In this document: piece after piece, positions 33,070-41,116 of the stretch
Position numbering within the stretch: position 1 is the stretch's first letter
How the letters are laid out: every line of letters begins with the position of its first letter
Assembly: GCF_021729135.1 (NCBI RefSeq)
Contig: NZ_JAJTWW010000002.1
Span: 25,256-89,255 of the forward strand
Direction of reading: 5' to 3'
From: Brevibacterium daeguense
Lineage (GTDB): Bacteria; Actinomycetota; Actinomycetes; Actinomycetales; Brevibacteriaceae
Length of the DNA: 64,000 bases
Notes under the pieces: model-generated
Databases searched by the model: none
What the model was told of the DNA's origin: nothing
Seen by the model: only the letters and a program-made list of their open reading frames with translations
Translations under genes and position numbers: made by a program

Positions 33070-35946
33070 ATGAGCTCTGCCGCTGAGCAGCCCGATTCCG
33101 TCGACTTCCGCTATGACGCTGATCTTGCGGGTCGGATCGAGGAGAAGTGGCAGGAGCGGTGGCAGCGGGAGGGGACCTTCGCGGCTCCCAATCCGGTCGG
33201 GGAGCTCGCCGAGGTGCCGCGCGGAGTCAAGGCTCAGGACCTCGAGCCGGTGTACATCATGGACATGTTCCCCTACCCGTCCGGGAAGGGGCTGCATGTG
33301 GGCCATCCGCTGGGCTATCTGGCCTCGGACGTGTACGCGCGCTTCAACCGGATGCTCGGCAAGAACGTCATGCACGCTCTGGGCTACGACTCCTTCGGCC
33401 TGCCCGCCGAGCAGTACGCGGTCCAGACCGGCCAGCACCCGCGCATCACGACCGAGGAGAACATCGCGAATATGCGCCGGCAGCTGCGCCGGCTCGGACT
33501 CGGCCACGATGATCGGCGCACCTTCTCCACGACTGATCCGGATTTCATCAAGTGGACCCAATGGATCTTCCTCCAGATCTTCAACTCCTGGTACGACCCC
33601 GAGGCGCGCGACGGCAAGGGCGGCGCCCGGCCGATCGAGACGCTGGTCGCGCAGTTCGAGGCCGGTCGCGACACCGGCATCGGTCGGCCCTGGACGGAGC
33701 TCAGCGGTGCTGAGCGCGAGGATGTGCTGCAGCAGCACCGGCTGGCCTACGTCTCGGAATCGCCGGTCAACTGGTGCCCGGGTCTGGGGACCGTGCTCGC
33801 GAACGAGGAGGTCACTGCCGAGGGCCGGTCGGAACGGGGCAACTTCCCCGTCTTCACCCGCAAGCTCAAGCAGTGGAACATGCGCATCACGGCCTACGCC
33901 GACCGGCTCGACGACGACCTGGACACCGTCGACTGGCCAGCGGCGGTCAAGCACATGCAGCGCAATTGGATCGGCCGCTCGACCGGAGCAGTTCTGACGT
34001 TCCCGGTTCGCGACGGTCTGGACATCGAGGTCTACACCACCCGACCGGACACCCTCTTCGGCGCCACGTCCATGGTGCTCAGCCCCGAGCATCCCCTGGT
34101 GGAGGCGCTCACCGCCGAGCAGTGGGACGCAGACGTGCCGCAGAAGTGGCGCGGTGCAGCGGACACCCCGGCCGAGGCGGTCGCCGCCTACCAGGCCCAC
34201 GCGGCGCGCATGACTCCGGCAGAGCGGCAGGAGAATCCGGAGAAGACCGGCGTCTTCACCGGCACCACGGTGGTCAACCCCGCCAATGGCCGCGAGCTGC
34301 CGGTGTTCGTCGCCGACTACGTGCTCATGGGCTACGGCACCGGGGCGGTCATGGGTGTGCCCGCCGAAGACAAGCGGGACTGGGACTTCGCCAAGGAGTT
34401 CGGTCTGCCCTACGTCCGCACGGTGCAGCCCGGACCCGATCATGACGAGGACGCCGCCTTCACCGGCGAGGGCCCCAAGATCAACTCCGCCAATGCGGAG
34501 ATCGATCTCAACGGCACCTCGGTCGAAGAGGCCAAGGAGCGGATGCTGGATTGGCTGACCGCCAAAGGCCTGGCCCGCGCCGCCACTCAGTACCGCCTGC
34601 GCGACTGGCTGTTCTCCCGCCAGCGCTACTGGGGCGAGCCCTTTCCGATCGTCTACGACGAGGAGGGCACTCCGATTGCGCTGCCGGACGAGCAGCTTCC
34701 GGTCGACCTGCCCGAGGTCTCGGACTTCTCGCCGCGCACCTTCGCCGCCGACGACGTCGAGAGTGACCCCGAGCCGCCGCTGGGCCGCAACCAGGACTGG
34801 GTCAACGTCACTCTCGACCTCGGCGACGGTCCCAAGACCTATCGGCGCGAGACGAACACGATGCCGAACTGGGCCGGCTCGTCCTGGTACCAGCTGCGCT
34901 ATGCGGACCCGCGCAACGCCGAGCAGCTCGTCGATCCGGTCAACGAGGCCTACTGGCTGGGACCGGACGAGACGAGCACCTCGGGCGGGGCGGACCTGTA
35001 TGTCGGCGGCGTCGAGCATGCTGTGCTGCACCTGCTGTACTCACGGTTCTGGCACAAGGTCCTCTACGACCTCGGTCACATCAGCTCGTTCGAGCCGTTC
35101 CACAAGCTCATCAACCAGGGCTACATCCAGGCCTTCGCCTACACGGACTCGCGCGGGGTCTACGTCCCGGCGGACGAGGTCGAGGAGAAGACCGACGATG
35201 CCGGGGTGACGACCTACTGGCACGGAAGCGACCAGGTCGAGCGCGAGTACGGCAAGATGGGCAAGTCGCTGAAGAACATGGTGACGCCGGATCAGATGTA
35301 TTCCGAGTACGGCGCCGACACCTTTCGCGTGTACGAGATGTCGATGGGCCCGCTCGAGCTCTCGCGGCCATGGGAGACGCGCGCGGTCAGCGGTGCCCAG
35401 AGGTTCCTGCAGCGAGTCTGGCGCCTCGTCGTCGACGAGCGGACCGGGCAGACGCTGATCACCGACGACCCGGCAGACGAGGAGACCCGCAAGCTCCTGC
35501 ACGCCACGATCGCCGGGGTCCGCGAGGACATGGAGAACTTCCGGTTCAACACCGTCGTGTCGAAGCTCATCGTGCTGACCAACCACCTGACCAAGCAGGG
35601 GACCGCACCGCGGGAAGTCATCGAGCCGCTGACCATCATGCTCGCCCCGCTGGCACCGCACCTCGCGGAGGAGATCTGGGAGCTGCTCGGCCACCGGGAG
35701 ACCATCACCTACCAGGACTATCCGGATCACGACGAGCAGTACCTGGTTCCCGACACCGTCACCTGCGTGGTGCAGGTGAAGGGGAAGGTGCGCGATCGGC
35801 TCGAGGTGGACCCTGGCATCAGCGCCGAGGAGCTCGAACGCCTCGCGCTGGCATCCGACGGGGCGCAGCGAACGCTCGCCGGCGCCGGAGTGCGGAAGGT
35901 GATCATCCGCGCACCGAAGCTGGTCAACATCGTCCCCGACGCCTGA
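33070..35946 (+). CDS. leuS: leucine--tRNA ligase
   Basis: This class I synthetase charges tRNA-Leu. At 958 residues it is of the large bacterial type. The HIGH motif appears as [12 protein letters not shown] (about residue 76) and KMSKS as [10 protein letters not shown] (about 725). The editing domain has [14 protein letters not shown] and the zinc-domain/catalytic region [15 protein letters not shown]. The C-terminal anticodon-binding domain ends in the conserved [10 protein letters not shown]. The start at 33070 is supported by AAAGGA 7-8 nt upstream. No T-box is visible in the leader. It is monocistronic. Confidence 0.97.
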   Translation: MSSAAEQPDSVDFRYDADLAGRIEEKWQERWQREGTFAAPNPVGELAEVPRGVKAQDLEPVYIMDMFPYPSGKGLHVGHPLGYLASDVYARFNRMLGKNVMHALGYDSFGLPAEQYAVQTGQHPRITTEENIANMRRQLRRLGLGHDDRRTFSTTDPDFIKWTQWIFLQIFNSWYDPEARDGKGGARPIETLVAQFEAGRDTGIGRPWTELSGAEREDVLQQHRLAYVSESPVNWCPGLGTVLANEEVTAEGRSERGNFPVFTRKLKQWNMRITAYADRLDDDLDTVDWPAAVKHMQRNWIGRSTGAVLTFPVRDGLDIEVYTTRPDTLFGATSMVLSPEHPLVEALTAEQWDADVPQKWRGAADTPAEAVAAYQAHAARMTPAERQENPEKTGVFTGTTVVNPANGRELPVFVADYVLMGYGTGAVMGVPAEDKRDWDFAKEFGLPYVRTVQPGPDHDEDAAFTGEGPKINSANAEIDLNGTSVEEAKERMLDWLTAKGLARAATQYRLRDWLFSRQRYWGEPFPIVYDEEGTPIALPDEQLPVDLPEVSDFSPRTFAADDVESDPEPPLGRNQDWVNVTLDLGDGPKTYRRETNTMPNWAGSSWYQLRYADPRNAEQLVDPVNEAYWLGPDETSTSGGADLYVGGVEHAVLHLLYSRFWHKVLYDLGHISSFEPFHKLINQGYIQAFAYTDSRGVYVPADEVEEKTDDAGVTTYWHGSDQVEREYGKMGKSLKNMVTPDQMYSEYGADTFRVYEMSMGPLELSRPWETRAVSGAQRFLQRVWRLVVDERTGQTLITDDPADEETRKLLHATIAGVREDMENFRFNTVVSKLIVLTNHLTKQGTAPREVIEPLTIMLAPLAPHLAEEIWELLGHRETITYQDYPDHDEQYLVPDTVTCVVQVKGKVRDRLEVDPGISAEELERLALASDGAQRTLAGAGVRKVIIRAPKLVNIVPDA

Positions 35947-35970
35947 GCCCGAGCGCTGAGCGCAACGAAC

Positions 35971-36032
35971 CCCCGCGGCGAAACATCGGTGAACAATCAA
36001 TCCCCGCGGCGAAACACCGGTGAACAATCAAT
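35971..36032. repeat. 31-bp tandem repeat x2 (plus decayed third) between leuS and nadE
   Basis: Two units of 31 bases (35971-36001, 36002-36032) differ at one or two positions. A degenerate third unit runs into the nadE promoter. The array begins 24 nt after the leuS stop. Confidence 0.85.
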
Positions 36033-36067
36033 CCTCGCCGCGAAACCCTGGCGAAACGCTGGCGCGG

Positions 36068-36073
36068 TAGCCT
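36068..36073 (+). promoter_or_regulatory. -10 element TAGCCT of nadE
   Basis: TAGCCT ends exactly 6 nt before ATG 36080, so transcription should start on the start codon. No Shine-Dalgarno is present. Confidence 0.55.
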
Positions 36074-36079
36074 GGGGTC

Positions 36080-36907
36080 ATGAGCTCATTTTCTCAGCAT
36101 ATTCGCACAGTGCTCGGCGTGGTGCCCGAGATTGACCCCCGGGTCGAGGTCGATAGGCGTGTCCAGTTCCTCGTCGACTACTGCCTGACCGCGGGCGCCT
36201 CGGGCTTCGTCTTCGGCATCTCCGGCGGGCAGGACTCGACGCTGGCGGGGAAGCTCGCGCAGCTGGCCGTTGAGGAGCTGCGGCGACGCAGCCACCAGGC
36301 GGAATTCCATGCCGTTCGGCTGCCCTACAGGGTTCAGCACGATGAGGACGACGCGCAGGCCGCCCTCGACTTCATCGGCGCCGATCACGAGATCACGATG
36401 AATATCGCCGGTGGGACGGACGGCATCGCGGAGGAGTTCCACAAGGCGCTCGGGCAGCCGATGACGGACTTCGACAAGGGCAACGTGAAGGCGCGGATGC
36501 GGATGATCGCCCAGTACGCGATCGGTGCCGACCACGGTCTGCTCGTCATCGGCGCTGACCACGCGGCCGAGGCGGTCACCGGTTTCTACACCAAGTTCGG
36601 CGACGGCGGAGCCGACGTGCTGCCGCTCGCGGGCCTGACCAAACGCCAGGGGAAGGCGATGCTCAGGCACCTCGGCGCTCCCGAGCAGCTCTACACCAAG
36701 GTGCCGACCGCCGATCTCCTCGATGAGAATCCGGGAGAGACCGACGAGAGCTCGCTGGGGCTGACCTACGAGCAGATCGATGACTACCTCGAGGGCAAGG
36801 ACGTGCCCGACGACGTCGCCGATCGCATCGAGATGCGCTTCCGCTCGACCGAGCACAAGCGCCGGATGCCGCCCGGACCGGACGACACCTGGTGGATTCG
36901 GCACTGA
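36080..36907 (+). CDS. nadE: ammonia-dependent NAD+ synthetase
   Basis: NadE adenylates and amidates nicotinic acid adenine dinucleotide to NAD+. The 275-residue protein is the short, ammonia-dependent form with no glutaminase domain. It has the ATP pyrophosphatase P-loop [15 protein letters not shown] (about residues 44-58), QADEDDAQ-like region (HDEDDAQAA), [18 protein letters not shown]-equivalent [13 protein letters not shown], and [12 protein letters not shown]. It is monocistronic behind its own promoter and followed by a perfect hairpin. Confidence 0.96.
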   Translation: MSSFSQHIRTVLGVVPEIDPRVEVDRRVQFLVDYCLTAGASGFVFGISGGQDSTLAGKLAQLAVEELRRRSHQAEFHAVRLPYRVQHDEDDAQAALDFIGADHEITMNIAGGTDGIAEEFHKALGQPMTDFDKGNVKARMRMIAQYAIGADHGLLVIGADHAAEAVTGFYTKFGDGGADVLPLAGLTKRQGKAMLRHLGAPEQLYTKVPTADLLDENPGETDESSLGLTYEQIDDYLEGKDVPDDVADRIEMRFRSTEHKRRMPPGPDDTWWIRH

Positions 36908-36933
36908 CCGGACTGAACTCCGAAGTGATGTGC

Positions 36934-36971
36934 ACGGCAGCGGCGGCTTCTGACGGAGCCGCCGCTGCCGT
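36934..36971. terminator. bidirectional terminator after nadE
   Basis: ACGGCAGCGGCGGCT (36934-36948) and AGCCGCCGCTGCCGT (36957-36971) form a perfect 15-bp stem with an 8-nt loop between convergent genes. Confidence 0.8.
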
Positions 36972-36976
36972 CGGCT

Positions 36977-37660
36977 TCAGGAGATGACGCTGTTCTCCAG
37001 CGCGATGCGCTCGAAGGACTGCCGCGTGCGGAGGAACGCATCGATCCGGCGCTCACCGATCTCGCGGGCATCAGAGAAGGATCGCCAGCCGCCAGGGCGT
37101 TCGTCGCCCGGGACGACCTCCAGCAATCCGTTCTCCTCGCGCGCTTCGGCATCCACCCACTCCGCGAACGCCTTGCCCGCACGGTAGAAGTCCATGAAGG
37201 CGAAGTGCGAAGCCTGATTCTCGAAGCTCGTGTGCGAGAACTCGTCCAGGAAGGTGCGCAGCGGCACCAGCAGCTGGGGATCGAGTTCGCTGAAGCCGGA
37301 CTCCAGGCGGATCTGCTGGACGAGGCCCGATGTCGTCGGAAACAGCTCCCGGATCCGGTCCGCGCGCCTGGTGTCCTCCCCGGGTTCGTCCTCTGCAGGT
37401 GCGCTCAGGGTGACGCCGCCGATCGCCCCGCGTGCCTCGGCGAGGCGCGCGTTGAGGTCATCGATCCGGGCCTGCTCCTGCGACCACTGCTGCTGCAGCA
37501 GCATCAGCACGCCCAGCATCACTGCTACCGACACCAGGCCGATGATCCAGGCCACTGAGTGCAGGCCAGGAATGAGGTAGACGACCAGGCACACTGCGGC
37601 GGTGCCCGCGAGCACGGTGGCGGCAGGTGAATTCAGCAGGAAATCTCCGAGACGCTTCAC
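36977..37660 (-). CDS. two-helix membrane protein with coiled coil, unknown function
   Basis: I do not recognise a family. Two transmembrane segments lie close to the N-terminus (LAGTAAVCLVVYLIPGL and WIIGLVSVAVMLGVLML). A heptad-like helix follows (QQQWSQEQARIDDLNARLAEA), then a soluble domain of about 140 residues with FPTTSGLVQQIRLESGF and RAGKAFAEWVD. The frame opens at TTG 37678, but a minus-strand TACTCT (37673-37668) would start transcription near 37661. GTG 37660 is therefore the better start, giving 227 residues. It is divergent from the UDP-glucose dehydrogenase gene. Confidence 0.7.
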   Translation of the reverse strand: MKRLGDFLLNSPAATVLAGTAAVCLVVYLIPGLHSVAWIIGLVSVAVMLGVLMLLQQQWSQEQARIDDLNARLAEARGAIGGVTLSAPAEDEPGEDTRRADRIRELFPTTSGLVQQIRLESGFSELDPQLLVPLRTFLDEFSHTSFENQASHFAFMDFYRAGKAFAEWVDAEAREENGLLEVVPGDERPGGWRSFSDAREIGERRIDAFLRTRQSFERIALENSVIS

Positions 37661-37703
37661 ATGTCCCAGAGTAGTCAATGCCGGCAGTCGATTCTGCTGG
37701 ATC

Positions 37704-37709
37704 TATGCT
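37704..37709 (+). promoter_or_regulatory. -10 element TATGCT of the UDP-glucose dehydrogenase gene
   Basis: TATGCT predicts a start near 37716 and a leader of about 50 nt before ATG 37767. Confidence 0.4.
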
Positions 37710-37766
37710 GAGTGAAGCTCTCCAAGAGCCGTCCGGATCGTCGACGACAAGGAATTGATTAGGGAA

Positions 37767-39077
37767 ATGACACGGATTTCGGTCATCGGTTGTGGCTATC
37801 TGGGGGCTGTGCATGCTGCGGCGATGGCGTCGTTGGGTCATGAGGTGTGCGGTGTCGACGTGGATGCGGCCAAGATCGAGGCGTTGTCGGCGGCGCGGGC
37901 GCCGTTCTTCGAGCCGGGGCTGGGGGAGCTGCTGGCTGCCGGGTTGGAGTCGGGGCGGTTGTCGTTCTCGACGGAGTTCGCCGCGGCTGCGGGGGCGTCG
38001 GTGCATTTCGTGTGTGTGGGCACACCGCAGCGCAAGGGTGAGTTCGCCGCGGATATGACGTATGTGGACGCGGCGGTGGAGTCGTTGCTGCCGGTGCTGT
38101 CGGCGGGCGATCTGGTGGTAGGCAAGTCGACGGTGCCGGTGGGCTCGGCTGCCCGGTTGGCGGAGTCGGTGCGGGATGCCGGGGGTGAGCTGGCGTGGAA
38201 TCCGGAGTTCCTGCGGGAGGGGCATGCGGTGGAGGACACGGTGACTCCCGATCGGCTGGTGTACGGGGTGCCTGCTGGCGCGGCCGGTGAGCGTGCGGTG
38301 GCGGTGCTGGATGAGGTGTATGCGCCGATTCTGGCGGCGGGCACGCCGCGGTTGGTCGCGGATTACGCGACGGCGGAGTTGGTGAAGACGGCGGCGAATT
38401 CGTTCTTGGCCACGAAGATCTCGTTCATCAATGCGATGGCGGAGCTGTGTGAGGCGGCCGGGGGTGACGTGACGGTGCTGGCGGATGCGATCGGGATGGA
38501 TGATCGGATCGGGCGGAAGTTCCTGAATGCGGGGCTGGGCTTCGGGGGTGGGTGTCTGCCGAAGGACATTCGGGCGTTCATGGCCCGGGCCGGGGAGCTG
38601 GGTGCTGATCAGGCGGTGGCGTTCCTGCGGGAGATCGATTCGATCAATATGCGCAGGCGGGTGCGGATGGTGGACCTGGCCCGCGAGGTGGTGGATGGGT
38701 CGTTCATCGGGAAGCGGATCACGGTGCTGGGGGCGGCGTTCAAGCCGAATTCCGATGATGTGCGGGATTCGCCGGCGCTGGCGGTGGCCGGGCTGATCGC
38801 GCTGCAGGGCGGGTCGGTGACGGTGAGTGATCCGGAGGCGATCGACAATGCCCGCAGGTTGTTCCCGGATCTGGGGTATGAGCGGGATCTGGAGGCGGCG
38901 CTGTCGGGTGCGGATGCGGTGCTGCTGCTGACGGAGTGGCAGCAGTACCGGGAGCTGGATCCGGAGCATGCGGCGTCCCTGGTGCGGTCGAAGGCGATCC
39001 TGGATGGCCGCAACGTGCTCGATCCGGTGCAGTGGCGGGCCGCCGGCTGGATCTACCGAGCACTGGGCCGACCATGA
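37767..39077 (+). CDS. UDP-glucose/GDP-mannose dehydrogenase family protein (UDP-glucose 6-dehydrogenase)
   Basis: The enzyme oxidises UDP-glucose twice to UDP-glucuronate, a precursor of surface polysaccharides. The 436-residue protein has the N-terminal dinucleotide motif VIGCGYLGAVHAAAM, VCVGTPQ, STVPVGSA, the NPEFLREGHA block, and the catalytic Cys in LGFGGGCLPKDIRAF (about residue 261). C-terminal GAAFKPNSDDVRDSPAL is also present. Codons end in G far more often than in neighbours; in 41 codons from 38064 I counted 30 G-ending and 6 C-ending. The gene may be transferred. It overlaps the DegV gene by ATGA. The 12-nt-upstream TTG 37755 is an alternative start. Confidence 0.92.
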   Translation: MTRISVIGCGYLGAVHAAAMASLGHEVCGVDVDAAKIEALSAARAPFFEPGLGELLAAGLESGRLSFSTEFAAAAGASVHFVCVGTPQRKGEFAADMTYVDAAVESLLPVLSAGDLVVGKSTVPVGSAARLAESVRDAGGELAWNPEFLREGHAVEDTVTPDRLVYGVPAGAAGERAVAVLDEVYAPILAAGTPRLVADYATAELVKTAANSFLATKISFINAMAELCEAAGGDVTVLADAIGMDDRIGRKFLNAGLGFGGGCLPKDIRAFMARAGELGADQAVAFLREIDSINMRRRVRMVDLAREVVDGSFIGKRITVLGAAFKPNSDDVRDSPALAVAGLIALQGGSVTVSDPEAIDNARRLFPDLGYERDLEAALSGADAVLLLTEWQQYRELDPEHAASLVRSKAILDGRNVLDPVQWRAAGWIYRALGRP

Positions 39078-40027
39078 CCGCCGATCCGAGCAGCACCGGA
39101 CCCGGCACCGGCGGGGGACAGGCCACGCCGACCGGCCTGCTGGTGGACTCGACTGCGCAGCTGTCCGCTGAGCGCGCCGCGGGCCACCGTGCTGCGCTCT
39201 CAGGCTTGTTCGGCGTCGTCGATCTCACCGTTGCCGTCGGTGACCAGGAGCGCCCCGACCGGGATTGGTCCGCCGACGAGATCTGCGCCCAGATGCGGGC
39301 CGGCACCTCGGTGACCACGTCGCTGCCGGGTGTCGAGGCCTTCGGCGAGGCACTCGATGAGCTCATCGCCGCAGGCGCGAAGTCCGTGCTGATCCTGACC
39401 CTTCCCTCGGTGCTCTCCGGCACCCATTCCGCCGCGGTCGCCGCGGCTGCGGACTATCCCGACATCGAGATTCACGTCATCGACTCCCGGACCACCTCGG
39501 CCGGCTTGGCCGGCGCGGCCGCAATCGGTGTGGCAGGCATCGCATCGGGGATGTCCGCAGCGTCCGTGGCAGGGGAGATCGAGGATTGGTGTGCGGCGGA
39601 GACTCGGACGTTCTTCATTCCCGAGGACTTGGAATACCTCCGGCGCGGTGGCCGGATCGGCACTGCCGCATCCCTGCTCGGCAGAGCCCTCGCGATCACC
39701 CCTGTCCTCGGCTTGCGGGCCGGATCGGTTGTGCCCCTGGCCCGCGTGCGGACTGCGCAGAAGGCACACGACCGATTGGTCCGACTGGTGGCGGAAACCT
39801 GCGCGGAGTTCACCGAACGCGATTCGGAGGTGCGGCTCGAAGTCGTGGTCCAGCACCCCGAGTCGACGCCGGGGGCGGCGGGCAAAGCCCTGCAGCGCGT
39901 CCTCGATCTGCTCGCGCACGCAGAGCTGCACGGCGACCCCGAGATCAGGACCGAGGTCCTCTCGACGGTGATCACCGCGCATGTCGGTCCGGGCGCACTC
40001 GGCGTCACCGTGCAGACCCGACCCTAG
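39074..40027 (+). CDS. DegV family protein (fatty-acid-binding)
   Basis: DegV proteins bind a fatty acid and in some bacteria serve the fatty-acid kinase FakA as FakB. The 317-residue protein has the N-terminal LLVDSTAQLS strand, RAGTSVTTSLPG, LTLPSVLSGTHSAA (the Ser that contacts the lipid carboxylate in relatives), VIDSRTTSAGLAG and the LEYLRRGGRIG motif followed by PVL. No FakA gene is next to it. It is translationally coupled to the dehydrogenase gene, an unexpected pairing, but its codon use is like that of the rest of the window. Confidence 0.88.
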   Translation: MTADPSSTGPGTGGGQATPTGLLVDSTAQLSAERAAGHRAALSGLFGVVDLTVAVGDQERPDRDWSADEICAQMRAGTSVTTSLPGVEAFGEALDELIAAGAKSVLILTLPSVLSGTHSAAVAAAADYPDIEIHVIDSRTTSAGLAGAAAIGVAGIASGMSAASVAGEIEDWCAAETRTFFIPEDLEYLRRGGRIGTAASLLGRALAITPVLGLRAGSVVPLARVRTAQKAHDRLVRLVAETCAEFTERDSEVRLEVVVQHPESTPGAAGKALQRVLDLLAHAELHGDPEIRTEVLSTVITAHVGPGALGVTVQTRP

Positions 40028-40216
40028 GCGCCGGCGCGGCCGTTAGCCGGGCGGAACTCGACCGCTGTGGTTGCCTGCCGGACAGGTGCGGTCGCGGTCG
40101 CTCGTTCGTGGGACGGGAGAGGTCGCGATCCTGTGCGGGCCGGGCGCGATCGATCGGCTGTCGGACAGGCGCGGTGCCATCGGCAGGTCACAGGACCGGC
40201 GAGGGTGCGTCGGCAG

Positions 40217-40246
40217 CCTGTGGACTGCTCAGCAGGCGTCCACAGG
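40217..40246. promoter_or_regulatory. inverted repeat upstream of comEA
   Basis: CCTGTGGAC (40217-40225) and GTCCACAGG (40238-40246) are perfect 9-base arms around a 12-nt spacer. They lie 49 nt before the comEA start. It could terminate the DegV transcript or act as an operator for the com genes. Confidence 0.4.
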
Positions 40247-40282
40247 GCCGCTGCGCGAATGAGTCGAGGCCGACTTCCTGTC

Positions 40283-40288
40283 TAATCT
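40283..40288 (+). promoter_or_regulatory. -10 element TAATCT of comEA-comEC
   Basis: TAATCT ends 6 nt before ATG 40295, predicting a leaderless transcript starting on the start codon. Confidence 0.55.
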
Positions 40289-40294
40289 CGCCGC

Positions 40295-41116
40295 ATGGCA
40301 CCTTCACCCGATGACCGGTTCTCGCTGCTCGTGAGTCGCGGTTCCTCCCGCGGTTGGGTTCCCGAGGATGAGGACCTGGACGACGACCTGGATGACGACG
40401 ACGGTGAGGAGCCGCGCACCCGCCCGTTCCCCGGTCGCTGGGCGGTCTGGGGGATCGCAGCGCTGACGCTGGCCGGCGTCATCGTCTTCGTGCTCGTCTC
40501 ACCGACCTCGCAGCCGCCCGCCGGTTCAGTCGACGGTTCGGTCGCCGGTGCGGATGACCCGACCGCGGTGCAATCGGAGCCGGAGAACTCAACGAGTGAG
40601 GCCGCCGAGGTCACCGTTCACGTCGTCGGGGAAGTCAATCGGCCCGGGGTGGTGAGCCTGCCGCCGGGAGCCCGTGTGTCCGATGCAGTCGACGCCGCGG
40701 GCGGGTCGACTGCCAAGGCCGACACCGGCGCGGTCAACCTGGCGCGTGTGCTGGTCGACGGTGAGCAGATCATCGTTCCGGTGCGCACCGAATCCACTTC
40801 CGGGAATCCTGCCGCAGCACCGGCGGAAGGGGGCGGAGCAGCACCGGGGGCCGGGCCGGCAGGGCCGGGGCAGCCAGCGGGACCGGGGCAGCCGCCGGGA
40901 CCCGGACAACCCGCGGCACCGGGGCAGAAGGTCAATATCAACACTGCCGATGCGGCGGGTCTTGACGTCCTGCCGGGCGTCGGGCCGGCGACAGCCAACG
41001 CGATCATCGAATACCGAACCAACAGCGGACCCTTCACCAGCGTCGAGCAGCTGCTCGACGTTCCGGGCATCGGTGAGGCGACGCTGGAACGGCTGCGGGA
41101 TCTCGTGACCGTGTGA
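40295..41116 (+). CDS. comEA: ComEA family DNA-binding protein
   Basis: ComEA binds incoming double-stranded DNA at the membrane during uptake. The 273-residue protein has an acidic cytoplasmic N-terminus, one transmembrane helix (AVWGIAALTLAGVIVFVLV, about 49-67), an SLBB domain (VTVHVVGEVNRPGVVSL) at about 107-165, a Pro/Gly-rich PGQP repeat linker, and a C-terminal pair of helix-hairpin-helix motifs (VNINTADAAGLDVLPGVG and FTSVEQLLDVPGIGEATL). All expected parts are intact. It overlaps comEC (GTGA). A DNA-uptake role in this organism is inferred from family. Confidence 0.93.
   Translation: MAPSPDDRFSLLVSRGSSRGWVPEDEDLDDDLDDDDGEEPRTRPFPGRWAVWGIAALTLAGVIVFVLVSPTSQPPAGSVDGSVAGADDPTAVQSEPENSTSEAAEVTVHVVGEVNRPGVVSLPPGARVSDAVDAAGGSTAKADTGAVNLARVLVDGEQIIVPVRTESTSGNPAAAPAEGGGAAPGAGPAGPGQPAGPGQPPGPGQPAAPGQKVNINTADAAGLDVLPGVGPATANAIIEYRTNSGPFTSVEQLLDVPGIGEATLERLRDLVTV

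Noticed and set aside
32440..35031. 863-residue minus-strand ORF opposite leuS
   Set aside because: It is antisense to a clear leucyl-tRNA synthetase gene; length alone in high-GC DNA is not evidence.
37458..38969. 503-residue minus-strand ORF opposite the UDP-glucose dehydrogenase gene
   Set aside because: Its product is Arg/Gln/His/Pro-rich with no domain. It is open only because the sense gene uses G-ending codons, which leave few antisense stops.
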